NCBI GenBank assembly: GCA_026707285.1
Contig: JAPOXD010000030.1
Span: forward strand, 1 to 64,000
Length of the DNA: 64,000 nt
Direction: 5' to 3'
Source of the DNA: Chloroflexota bacterium
Lineage (GTDB): Bacteria > Chloroflexota > UBA11872
A model generated the notes under the pieces. That model saw nothing but the letters and a program-made list of their open reading frames with translations. It had not been told where the DNA came from and ran no database searches. Below are positions 33,869 to 41,546 of the stretch, piece after piece. Both the position numbers and the translations under genes were made by a program. How positions within the stretch are numbered: position 1 is the stretch's first letter; each line of letters starts with the position of its first letter.

Positions 33869-35503
33869 TTACCCGGCACCGCCTGACCGAAGCAGCGCCT
33901 CGATGTCCGCGTGCCCCCGCCGCCGTGCCCATTCCAGCGGCGTCGCCCAGTGTTCACCGGCGCGGTTCGGATCCGCTCCGCGCGCCAGCAACAGCTCAGC
34001 CATGTCCGCCAACCCAGTTCGCGCCGCCCAGCCCAGCGGCGTCGAGCGGTACTCCTCATCCACGGCGTTCAGATCGGCGCCAAACTCCAGAAACACGTCC
34101 AGCAGTTCGTGTCGATTCGCGTCAGGCTGGCCGCGCCCACCGCGGGCGCAAATGTCATGGAGCGGCGTGACACGTTGCCAATTGGGCAGATTCGGGTCCA
34201 TGCCGTGCTCCAGCAGTGTGCGAGTCATATCAGGTGTGCCCCACAAGTAGGTCCGGCAGCCGGTCACGACATCGGGCACGCGCACGCCTCGGTCTAGCAG
34301 CGGCTGCAATAGGTCGCGCCGCTTTAGCGACACGACCATGGTGAAGATGCCGCCGCAGCCGTGGGTGCTGACGGCATCCGGGTCCTCGTCCGCCATGGCC
34401 AGCACGGCGGCGTCGTTGCCGTCCAGCAAGTGCCCGCTTGCATCCACATATCCACCGTGTGCTTCGAAGAGTCGGCGTAGCGCGGGAGCCTTGGCCATCC
34501 ATGTCGCCGTGCCTGAGGACTCGATACTGGAGTTGGGATCCGCGCCGGCTTCCAGCAGCATCCGCGCAATCTCGCCGTCCCCGCGTCGGGCCGCATGCCA
34601 CAGGGCCGTTCCCTGCGGCGCGTCACGCCCCTCGCGCAGGTTGGGATCCACGCCACTCGCCAGCAGCAGGCGAACGACCTCCATGTGGCCGCGCCGAGCG
34701 GCTTGGCCCAAGGGCCGTCCGGCAAGATCCCCCATTGCCCTGATCGCCGAGGGGTACGCATCGAGAAGGCGAGCTATTTCGGCGGTGTCGCCCAGCGCGG
34801 CGGCTACGTCAATGGTCAGGGCCGCGCCGCCGGCAAGCAGATTGCGGGTCATCGCCAGGTCGTCGCGCACCAGGGCCAGATCGATGGGGCGCTGACCGGA
34901 GGGCCGATACCAGGCGTCGGCATGCTGGCCGCCGCCTCCCGCCTGCACGGCGTCGGGTGCGGCGCCAAGTTCCAGAAGTGCGACCGCCGCCAGATGCTGC
35001 CCGGCGTAGACGGCGCTGTGCAGTGGAGTGAAGCCTTCATCGTCGCCGAGCGCCAGTAGGGCAGTGTCGCCGCCAACCAGACGTCGCAGGCGCTCGACGT
35101 CGCCTGCCGCTGCGGCGCGATGCACGGCATGCGGACGATCTCGCAGACCCATTGCGGCCCGCGCGTCGTCGATGATCCGGGCAACGCCCTCGTGTCCGCG
35201 GTCGCGCGCGACCGTGGCGAGCGGCTCGTGCCCGAACCGTCGGTATGTCGGGTCCGCGCCCAGGTCGAGCAGCGCCCGCACGACGTCGTCATGACCCTCG
35301 CGGACCGCGAAGTGCAACGGCTGCGTGTACCAATACTCAGCCCGCACCAGGTTTGGCGTCCGCCTGGCAAGCACGCGCACCCGACCGGCGTCGCCCACCA
35401 ACGCCGCGCACAACATCGCCCAAATATCCGCTGGGCGGCAGCCCCAGGCGCCCGGGTTGTCCTGCCACAGCGCATCCGTCATCGCCGGCGCAATAGGCCG
35501 CAT
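33869..35503 (-). CDS. ankyrin-repeat protein
   Basis: 544 residues from ATG 35,503 (GTG 35,515 also possible). About twelve ankyrin repeats fill most of the chain, with clear copies such as 'PLHFAVREGHDDVVRALLD', 'PLHSAVYAGQHLAAVALLE', 'LGQAARRGHMEVVRLLLAS' and 'LGWAARTGLADMAELLLAR'. Some central repeats (about 300-400) are degenerate. There is no signal peptide or membrane segment, so it should be cytoplasmic unless exported another way. Ankyrin stacks bind proteins; the partner is unknown. A piece of sigma-factor region 4 lies in the same orientation just upstream, so the gene may once have been the C-terminal part of a larger protein. Confidence 0.88.
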   Translation of the reverse strand: MRPIAPAMTDALWQDNPGAWGCRPADIWAMLCAALVGDAGRVRVLARRTPNLVRAEYWYTQPLHFAVREGHDDVVRALLDLGADPTYRRFGHEPLATVARDRGHEGVARIIDDARAAMGLRDRPHAVHRAAAAGDVERLRRLVGGDTALLALGDDEGFTPLHSAVYAGQHLAAVALLELGAAPDAVQAGGGGQHADAWYRPSGQRPIDLALVRDDLAMTRNLLAGGAALTIDVAAALGDTAEIARLLDAYPSAIRAMGDLAGRPLGQAARRGHMEVVRLLLASGVDPNLREGRDAPQGTALWHAARRGDGEIARMLLEAGADPNSSIESSGTATWMAKAPALRRLFEAHGGYVDASGHLLDGNDAAVLAMADEDPDAVSTHGCGGIFTMVVSLKRRDLLQPLLDRGVRVPDVVTGCRTYLWGTPDMTRTLLEHGMDPNLPNWQRVTPLHDICARGGRGQPDANRHELLDVFLEFGADLNAVDEEYRSTPLGWAARTGLADMAELLLARGADPNRAGEHWATPLEWARRRGHADIEALLRSGGAG

Positions 35504-35572
35504 CACGTTGTCCACCGGTGCTTCGTCTCAGCCTGGTTCGGCTCTCGCCCACCGAGCGTGATTGGCGTCAGC

Positions 35573-35719
35573 CTACGCTGCCCGAAGCCCCTCGCGGCTC
35601 TTGTCGAGGCGGCGCTCGACCGTCGATTCGCGCAGCCCCAGGATATGCCCCACCCCTTGCATCGAGGATCTCCGGTAGTAGAAGAGCGTGACGACGGTGC
35701 GCAGCCCATCCGTCAGCGC
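35573..35719 (-). pseudogene. sigma-70 family region 4 fragment
   Basis: Forty-eight codons before a TAG read as the end of an ECF-type sigma factor: 'GLRTVVTLFYYRRSSMQG' then 'VGHILGLRESTVERRLDKSR' and 'EGLRAA'. This is the region 4 helix-turn-helix pattern (hydrophobic strand, conserved small-residue turn, recognition helix with TVxxRLxxxR). Regions 2 and 3 are missing: upstream codons lose similarity and run into a dispersed repeat. The fragment ends 70 bases before the ankyrin start on the same strand. I take it for a dead remnant. Confidence 0.55.
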
Positions 35720-35885
35720 CCTTCGTGAGGTGTTGCACTTCGTTTGTGAATTGAGGGGATCAGGTCCGGTCGAATCTGGAGGCGCGCCGGATGTTGGGCG
35801 TCGGGCGGGTCTGAGACCCGCCCCTCCCGGACATTGCTAGGGTCTGCACAGGGAGAGGGAATCGAAACTCGCCGAAGACACGGGC
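35720..35885. repeat. spacer with a GGGCGGGTCTGAGACCCGCCC palindrome
   Basis: A perfect palindrome GGGCGGGTCT-G-AGACCCGCCC sits at 35,803-35,823. A relative occurs at 8844-8859. Nothing else is recognised up to the end of the ABC permease gene. Confidence 0.6.
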
Positions 35886-36713
35886 CTACGTGTACAGCCC
35901 AATCAGGCCTTGGCGGGTGGCGTAGCGGTCCAGCCTGTTGAAGACCGCGATGCCGCCGACGCCGCCAACCACTGCGGTCAGCGAAAGGATCAGCAGCTCG
36001 GCCCAGATGGGAATCAGCGTGGGCGTGCCGAGCAGCGTGTGGCGAATCGCGTCCAGGGCGTAGGTGTGGGGCAGGCCGTAGCTCAGCCAGCGAATCTCGG
36101 CCGGCAGGACGCCGATGGGAAACGCCGCGCCCGCCATGAGAAAAAGGATGCCGTTGACCAATGCCGGCACGCGCCACTGCCGCAGCAGCATTCCGGCGCC
36201 GGCCATGGCCAGTCCGATCCCAAAGAAGCCGATCAAGCTCAGCGCGATCGCCGGAATGGCGAGGAGGCTCACCGCCGGCAATCCGCCCACCGAAATCAGC
36301 ACCACGGCCAAGATCACGGCCGTCCACACGAGCATCTCGACCAGCTCGAAGAGCGTGATGCCGACGACCGGCACCCAACGCGCCACGCGCGTGGTCCACA
36401 GGTGCGGCAGCACGCCGGTTTCATTCGCGTGGCGCAGATAGCCTTGCGCACCCAGCAGGGTCTGGTGGGCGACCTGCATGGCCATCCATCCCAGGGCAAT
36501 GAAGGCCACCACGTGCTCGCCGCCGCCACTGGCCGCGAACCCCTCGCTGCCGAATGCCAGCTGCGCCAGCAGCAGCGGCAGGAGAACTACCGCAATGTTG
36601 ACCAGGACGGCCAACCAGCGGACCTTCTGCCGGCCGACTTGCTGCCATTCGCTCAGAAATGACGCCCATACCGCCGCCAGCGCGGGAGCGAATCCTGGCG
36701 AATCGAGGCGCAT
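35886..36713 (-). CDS. ABC-2 type transporter permease (distal)
   Basis: 275 residues from ATG 36,713, which overlaps the previous permease stop (ATGA). Six hydrophobic segments (about 33-53, 70-90, 118-138, 150-172, 180-205, 235-255) match the ABC-2 membrane domain, with the typical 'AGAAFPIGVLPAEIRWLSYGLPHTYALDAIR' region (short blocks: FPIGVLP, LPHTYALDAIR) that precedes the last helix. It forms an exporter with the upstream permease and ATPase. Substrate unknown; drugs, lipids or polysaccharides are usual for the family. Confidence 0.85.
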   Translation of the reverse strand: MRLDSPGFAPALAAVWASFLSEWQQVGRQKVRWLAVLVNIAVVLLPLLLAQLAFGSEGFAASGGGEHVVAFIALGWMAMQVAHQTLLGAQGYLRHANETGVLPHLWTTRVARWVPVVGITLFELVEMLVWTAVILAVVLISVGGLPAVSLLAIPAIALSLIGFFGIGLAMAGAGMLLRQWRVPALVNGILFLMAGAAFPIGVLPAEIRWLSYGLPHTYALDAIRHTLLGTPTLIPIWAELLILSLTAVVGGVGGIAVFNRLDRYATRQGLIGLYT

Positions 36714-37558
36714 CAAAACGCCTCCAGCAGCCCGTGGCGGCGCGCGGCGTGCTCGAGGCGAGCAAATAGCTGCCATCCAACGGCGCCCAGGACAAGCGTC
36801 ATGCCCAGCAACACGGCCGAGGCCAGGTACGCCTCCGGCGCGTCGCCGAAGACCACCGCCGCCCGCAGCCCGCGGGCGATCCAGGTGAGCGGCAGGGCGT
36901 GTCCCACCGCCTGCGCCCACTCCGGGAGCACGGTGGTCGGATAGGCGATGCCGGCGAGGGTGGCCGAGGCCATGAGCAGGCTCGCGGCCAGCATTCCGGC
37001 GTCTCGATAGCGAATGACGAATCCCACCAGCAAGACGCCGACCGAGATGCTGGCCGTGGATCCTGTCAGCAGCACCAACACCAGCGCCAAGGGCTCGACC
37101 GACAATTCGAATCGAAAGAGCACCAGCAGGGTCGCGAAGGAGCCTAGGCCAAACAAGGACTGGGCGAGCGCACGGCCCGTGGCGTCCGCCGCCAGCAGAA
37201 GTATTCGAGGTGTCAGCGAGGCCCAGGCAACGCCCAGCGTGCCGAAATGCCGTTCCATGGCGAGCGCGATCGAGACGGATTGCATCGTCGTCAAGACCCA
37301 CGTGAAGACGACGATGCCGATGGCGGCGAAGGCAAGGTAGTTTTCGGTGCCCGCCACGGCGGCGAAGCGCGCGGCTTGCTGCTCATCCGGTCCGGCGAGC
37401 GCCCGCGCGCTGAGCACCACGGGCACGGTGAGCGTGAGCGAAGCGAGAACGCCGATTTGCCAGAACCACCCCTCGCGCCATTGCATGCGCCAGGCCTTGC
37501 CGGCGACCGCGACGAATGCCGCCGCGTGAGCCGGCGCCCGGCGCCAGGAGTCAGACAC
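36713..37558 (-). CDS. ABC-2 type transporter permease (proximal)
   Basis: 281 residues with six membrane helices. The ABC-2 signature region near the end reads 'IAYPTTVLPEWAQAVGHALPLTWIARGLR' in short blocks (YPTTVLP, LPLTWIARGLR). It overlaps the ATPase gene by eight bases and the next permease by four, so all three are translated as a unit. The two permeases share topology but little sequence, suggesting a heterodimeric pore. Confidence 0.85.
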   Translation of the reverse strand: MSDSWRRAPAHAAAFVAVAGKAWRMQWREGWFWQIGVLASLTLTVPVVLSARALAGPDEQQAARFAAVAGTENYLAFAAIGIVVFTWVLTTMQSVSIALAMERHFGTLGVAWASLTPRILLLAADATGRALAQSLFGLGSFATLLVLFRFELSVEPLALVLVLLTGSTASISVGVLLVGFVIRYRDAGMLAASLLMASATLAGIAYPTTVLPEWAQAVGHALPLTWIARGLRAAVVFGDAPEAYLASAVLLGMTLVLGAVGWQLFARLEHAARRHGLLEAF

Positions 37559-38591
37559 GCTCGAATGGGCCTTCCAGGCGCACGCCGGTGAGCTTGATGA
37601 AGGCGTCCTCGAGCGTGGCGTCGCGCAGGCGGGCGTCCTCGATGGTCACGCCGTCCCGGCGCAGCCGGTCGTCGAGGGCGTGTGCGGTGCGCCAGCCGTC
37701 CGCCGCACGCACCGCCGCCTGGATGGACCCGTCGTCCGCCGCGTCGCTCCACCACAGCGCCCGGTCGCCCAGGGCCGTCCGTGCGGCTTGGAGGTTGCCG
37801 CTCAGGCGCAGCTCGAGTCGCGGCTCCAGACCGGCTTCGCGGATGAGCTCCCGCGGGGCGCCCTCGGCCACAAGCGCGCCGCGGTGGATGATGCCGACGC
37901 GGTCGCAGATCTCTTCCGCCTCGTGCATGCTGTGCGTGGTGAGCAGGACGGCTTTGCCCTCGCCGCTCAGCTCGCGAATCAGCCGGCGCGTCCCGCGCGC
38001 GGCGGCCGGGTCCAGCGCCGCGGTGGGCTCGTCCAGCATCAGCACCGGCGGGTCGTGGAGCAGCGTGCGGGCCAGGTTGAGGCGCTGCTTCATGCCCGTG
38101 CTATAGGTCTCGACCAGCTGATCGGCGCGGTCCGCCAGACCCAGGTGGTCCAGCAATCGCTTCTGGCGCTCCCGGATGGTCGATCCCGCCATGTACTCCA
38201 TGCGCCCGAACAGCTCCAGGTTCTCGCGCCCGGTCAGCCGCCAGTAGAGCCCGCGCTCGCCGGCGAACATGACGCCGATGCTGCCGCGCACGTCCGCGCC
38301 CTGCCGGACGGTGTCGTAGCCGCACACGAGCGCGGCGCCGGCCGTCGGCTCGAGCAGGGTGGAGATCATCTTCACCGTCGTCGTCTTTCCGGCGCCGTTC
38401 GGCCCCAGCAGGCCGTAGCACTCGCCCGCCGAAATGCGCAGGTTCAGATCGCGGACCGCCACGATCGGCTCGCCCGAAACTTTGGGCGCTCGCCGCCGCA
38501 CGATCTCCCAGGGACGGCTGCGGGGGACGCGCGGCTCGAAGTGCTTGGTGAGGCCCTGCGTCTCGATCAGGTGCGTGGGTTCGCGCTCCAT
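37551..38591 (-). CDS. ABC-2 type exporter ATP-binding protein
   Basis: 346 residues from ATG 38,591. Walker A 'GLLGPNGAGKTTTVKM' (about 57-72), signature 'YSTGMKQRLNLARTLL' (about 150-165), Walker B 'VLMLDEPTAALDP' and switch 'LLTTHSMHEAEEICDRV' are intact. A C-terminal extension of about 90 residues after the core is usual for the DrrA/CcmA-type group. First gene of a three-gene exporter operon. Upstream lies a strongly folded repeat element (38,641-38,720), not an obvious promoter. Confidence 0.92.
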   Translation of the reverse strand: MEREPTHLIETQGLTKHFEPRVPRSRPWEIVRRRAPKVSGEPIVAVRDLNLRISAGECYGLLGPNGAGKTTTVKMISTLLEPTAGAALVCGYDTVRQGADVRGSIGVMFAGERGLYWRLTGRENLELFGRMEYMAGSTIRERQKRLLDHLGLADRADQLVETYSTGMKQRLNLARTLLHDPPVLMLDEPTAALDPAAARGTRRLIRELSGEGKAVLLTTHSMHEAEEICDRVGIIHRGALVAEGAPRELIREAGLEPRLELRLSGNLQAARTALGDRALWWSDAADDGSIQAAVRAADGWRTAHALDDRLRRDGVTIEDARLRDATLEDAFIKLTGVRLEGPFERV

Positions 38592-38640
38592 GCTGATTAC
38601 AGCCAACCGCGTCCGACGCTCGGCGTCAATCAATCATCGA

Positions 38641-38762
38641 GCCCGGTGGCCCATGCTGCGGGCAGCATGGGGGTCGAACCGGAGCCTGTCCCACGCTGCA
38701 CGCAGCGCGGGCCACCGGGCACGGGCGCCCACAAGGGACGCCCCCCTACATGACGGCGGTCG
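38641..38762. repeat. compound intergenic repeat predicted to fold as a three-way junction
   Basis: GCCCGGTGGCCC (38,641-38,652) pairs exactly with GGGCCACCGGGC (38,709-38,720). Inside are two smaller hairpins: CATGCTGC/GCAGCATG (38,652-38,669) and CGCTGC/GCAGCG (38,694-38,707). A second element, GGGCGCCCACAAGGGACGCCC, follows at 38,723-38,743 and is related to 8711-8775. No gene. Confidence 0.6.
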
Positions 38763-39458
38763 TCAATCGGTTGCGGCGGTGCCGGCAATGAGACCCGGAA
38801 GCTTGCCGAGCGTGTCGATCGATTCGCCCCTCCATGAATCCTGCTCCGACGACTTCGGAGCGGGCCTGCCCGGCGTCGTGATGAGAATGGTGCGCATCCC
38901 CACCCGCTGAGCACCGGAGAGCTCGCCTTGCGCGCCGTCACCGACGTACATGCAGTCCGATGGGTCGACTCTCAGGCGCTCGCACGCGCGCAGGTAGATG
39001 GCGGGATCGGGTTTGGTCAGCCCCTCCGTGCAGGAAAACAGCGGCACGTCGATCGCGTCGGCGTACGGCGTTGCGGACCAAATCAGCGGAACCTCGGGTA
39101 TGCAGTTGCTGACGAGGGCAGTTGGCAGACCCAGCGCGCGCAGCTGTGCCAGCGCGGCCAGCGTGTCCCGCCGCGGTTGCAAGACGCGCCGCGTGCACTC
39201 GACGCGAATCCGGGACGCCTCGTCAATGGCCGCGGCACTGGCTCGCACTCCGATTGCTTCGCAGACGCCGCGCACGCACGCCTCGACCGTCGGGAATGTG
39301 CCGTCATAGCGCTCCCGCCAGGCGTTGGACCAGGCTTGCGAGAAGGCATCGGGGTCCGCGCCGACGGCACGGGCCATCTCGATGCGCGCCGCCTTGAACG
39401 CCGCGTCGTCGACCGGCGGCGTCAGCGTGTTGAAGAGGTCGAACACCACCGCCGCCAC
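38763..39458 (-). CDS. HAD-superfamily hydrolase
   Basis: 231 residues. Motif I 'VVFDLFNTLT' (about 4-13) holds the second but not the usual second Asp (DxF with Asn-Thr following, the form seen in haloacid-dehalogenase-like phosphatases with DLFNT). Motif II is 'ALVSNCIPEV', motif III Lys in 'GLTKPDPAIY', motif IV 'CMYVGDGAQGE'. The cap (about 15-100) is helical, as in subclass I. Phosphatase or dehalogenase specificity unknown. The gene ends next to the folded repeat element and is followed upstream by an MFS exporter on the same strand, 31 bases away. Confidence 0.85.
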   Translation of the reverse strand: MAAVVFDLFNTLTPPVDDAAFKAARIEMARAVGADPDAFSQAWSNAWRERYDGTFPTVEACVRGVCEAIGVRASAAAIDEASRIRVECTRRVLQPRRDTLAALAQLRALGLPTALVSNCIPEVPLIWSATPYADAIDVPLFSCTEGLTKPDPAIYLRACERLRVDPSDCMYVGDGAQGELSGAQRVGMRTILITTPGRPAPKSSEQDSWRGESIDTLGKLPGLIAGTAATD

Positions 39459-39489
39459 TCGTGTGCCGCCGTTGAACCCTCGGCGCTGG

Positions 39490-41115
39490 TCAGCCAGGCC
39501 GCGCTCCTGGCCTCTGCGTGCGCAATGGGACCTCCTTGAGAAACAGCGTCACCACGAACGAAATCGCCAGCGCCAAGGTCACCACCAGGAACACGTCGCC
39601 GATGGCCGATGCCAGCGTTTCGCGCAGTGTGGCAAGCAACTGCTCCACCATCTGGGCGCCCTGGGGACCGCGGCCGGCGAACCCGGCCTGGAGCTGATCC
39701 AGGGCCTCGGGGTTCACCAGCGCCTGTGGGTTGTTGGACATTTCCGCGAGCTGGCTCTCGGGCAGGGCTTGCCGAAGCGCCGGCGGCAGCGCGTCGTCGA
39801 GTCCGGTGGCGAACCGGTTGGCCATGAACGAGCCGAGTACCGCCAGGCCCAACGCGCCGCCCACGGAGCGATAGAACTGGGTCGCCGACGTCGCGGCGCC
39901 CAGCAGGTTGGGCGGGATTGCGTTCTGCACCGCGATGGTGAAGCTCGGGAAGGTGATGCCGAGTCCGATGCCCGTGATGACGATCCCGGCCACGGCCTGC
40001 CCGAACGATGTGTCGGCGGTCATGCGGGAGATGAGCGCCACGCCAACCCCCATGACCACGATGCCGACCAGGCCTTGGATTCGGTAGTGCCCGCCCAGCC
40101 GCGAGAGGGCTTGTCCGGAAAGCCCGGCGGCCACCACCATGCCGAGCATCATCGGCGTGAGGAACGAGCCGCTGCTGGTCGCCGACGCCCCGAGCACACC
40201 CTGGAAGAACAGCGGAATGAAGATGATGGCGCCGAACATGCCGAATCCGGTGAGGAACACGGCGACGAGCGAGACGCTCACGGTCCGGTTCGAGTAGATG
40301 CTCAGCGGCATGATGGGGTCGCTCGCCCGGCGCTCCACCGCCACAAAGACCAGGATCATGACGGCGGCGAAGGCGAGGATGCCGATGACTTGGGCCGAGA
40401 GCCACTCGTACTGAATGCCGCCCAGCGAAAGGCCGATGAGCAGCGGCACCACGATCAGCGCGAGCAGCGCCATGCCGGCATAGTCCAGCCGGTGGATCCG
40501 GCCCGCGGGCCGGATGTTGGGGAAGAACCGAATGAACAGGCCCACCACCGGCAGGCCCACCGGCATGTTGACGTAGAAGACCCAGTTCCAGGACAGGCTG
40601 TCGGTGATGAAGCCGCCGAGGGTGGGGCCAATCACCGATGAGAGGCCGTACACCCCGGCCACTACCCCCTGGTATTTGCCGCGCTCCGCGGGTGAGAACA
40701 GATCGCCGATGGTGGTCAAGGACATGGCCATGATGCAGCCGCCGCCGATGCCCTGGATGGCGCGGAAGGCGATGAGCTGGTCCATGGACTGGCTCAGGCC
40801 GGCGAGGATCGATCCAACCAGGAAGATGCAGATGCCGCCTAGGAAGAACGCCTTGCGTCCATAGAGATCCGAGAGACGCCCGGCGATGGGCACCACAGTG
40901 GTGGACGCGACCAGATAGGCCGTGGTGACCCAGGTGAACCGGTCGAACCCGCCCAGGTCGGCGACGATGCGCGGCATGGCCGTGCTGACGATCGTTTGGT
41001 CGAGCGAGGCCAGGAACATGGCGAGCATGAGCCCGCCCATGGTCAAGACGATGTGCCGTTTGGGCAGAGCGTCAGAGTCCGCCGGGTGGGCGGATTCCGG
41101 GCCGGCGTTCGTCAT
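39490..41115 (-). CDS. DHA2-family (14-helix) MFS drug exporter
   Basis: 541 residues from ATG 41,115; a longer frame upstream is non-coding in this phase. Motif A is 'GRLSDLYGRKAFFLGG' between helices 2 and 3, the motif D1-like sequence 'LDQTIVSTAMPRIVADLGG' lies in helix 1, and motif C 'GLSSVIGPTLGGFITD' in helix 5. Fourteen hydrophobic segments fit the EmrB/QacA group, which exports drugs or metabolites with protons. A periplasmic-side insertion of about 100 residues before the last helix (Gln/Asn/Leu-rich, about 435-510) is typical. Its first 44 bases overlap the end of the small ORF on the same strand. Confidence 0.9.
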   Translation of the reverse strand: MTNAGPESAHPADSDALPKRHIVLTMGGLMLAMFLASLDQTIVSTAMPRIVADLGGFDRFTWVTTAYLVASTTVVPIAGRLSDLYGRKAFFLGGICIFLVGSILAGLSQSMDQLIAFRAIQGIGGGCIMAMSLTTIGDLFSPAERGKYQGVVAGVYGLSSVIGPTLGGFITDSLSWNWVFYVNMPVGLPVVGLFIRFFPNIRPAGRIHRLDYAGMALLALIVVPLLIGLSLGGIQYEWLSAQVIGILAFAAVMILVFVAVERRASDPIMPLSIYSNRTVSVSLVAVFLTGFGMFGAIIFIPLFFQGVLGASATSSGSFLTPMMLGMVVAAGLSGQALSRLGGHYRIQGLVGIVVMGVGVALISRMTADTSFGQAVAGIVITGIGLGITFPSFTIAVQNAIPPNLLGAATSATQFYRSVGGALGLAVLGSFMANRFATGLDDALPPALRQALPESQLAEMSNNPQALVNPEALDQLQAGFAGRGPQGAQMVEQLLATLRETLASAIGDVFLVVTLALAISFVVTLFLKEVPLRTQRPGARPG

Positions 41116-41344
41116 CGCGGCTCGATTTGCGAAGCATGTCCTCGATGTCGGCGGTGGGGAACTCGTGGCGCGACGCCTTGGCAATGGCGCGCAGCTTGGT
41201 GTCGACCGTCCGTTGATGCTTGCCGCTCTTCCGGCGCAAGGTCTGGCGGACCCGCTCCGCGATGGTCACTCGCTTCCGCTGGGCAATGCCCAGAGGTGCT
41301 CGGCGCGTGAATTCGTTCAGGATTAGGTGGAGTTGGCGGCGCAT
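41072..41344 (-). CDS. small ribbon-helix-helix-like protein, possible orphan antitoxin
   Basis: 90 residues. 'RQLHLILNE' could be the ribbon, 'TRRAPLGIAQRKR' and 'TIAERVRQTLRRK' the two helices, and 'HEFPTADIEDML' resembles the end of some VapB-like antitoxins. The last 15 or so residues are encoded within the start of the MFS exporter gene in another frame, as if the natural end had been replaced. No toxin gene is adjacent. It might instead regulate the exporter. The family call is tentative. Confidence 0.4.
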   Translation of the reverse strand: MRRQLHLILNEFTRRAPLGIAQRKRVTIAERVRQTLRRKSGKHQRTVDTKLRAIAKASRHEFPTADIEDMLRKSSRDDERRPGIRPPGGL

Positions 41345-41546
41345 ACGCTCAGGCTAAGTGACCGAAGTTGCGCAAGTCGATTCGGATTTTCTGCCGAATA
41401 CCGACCATCGAGTCTGGGCAGGTGCCGCCGATGCCTCTTTACTTCGCGCGTGACCCGTCGACGGCCCGCGAGCGAGACTGGTCGCCTCCGCACGCTCCAC
41501 TAGAATGCGCGGCCTGCCAGGTGCAGGCTCCGGCGGGTGCGGGCAC

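Noticed and set aside
33723-33932. N-terminal extension of the minus-strand GNAT gene
   Set aside because: It would be translated from a dispersed repeat and overlap the ankyrin gene end; GNAT similarity begins later.
36714-37301. Extension of the distal ABC permease to 471 residues
   Set aside because: The added part is an out-of-frame reading of the proximal permease gene; ATG 36,713 with ATGA overlap is the real start.
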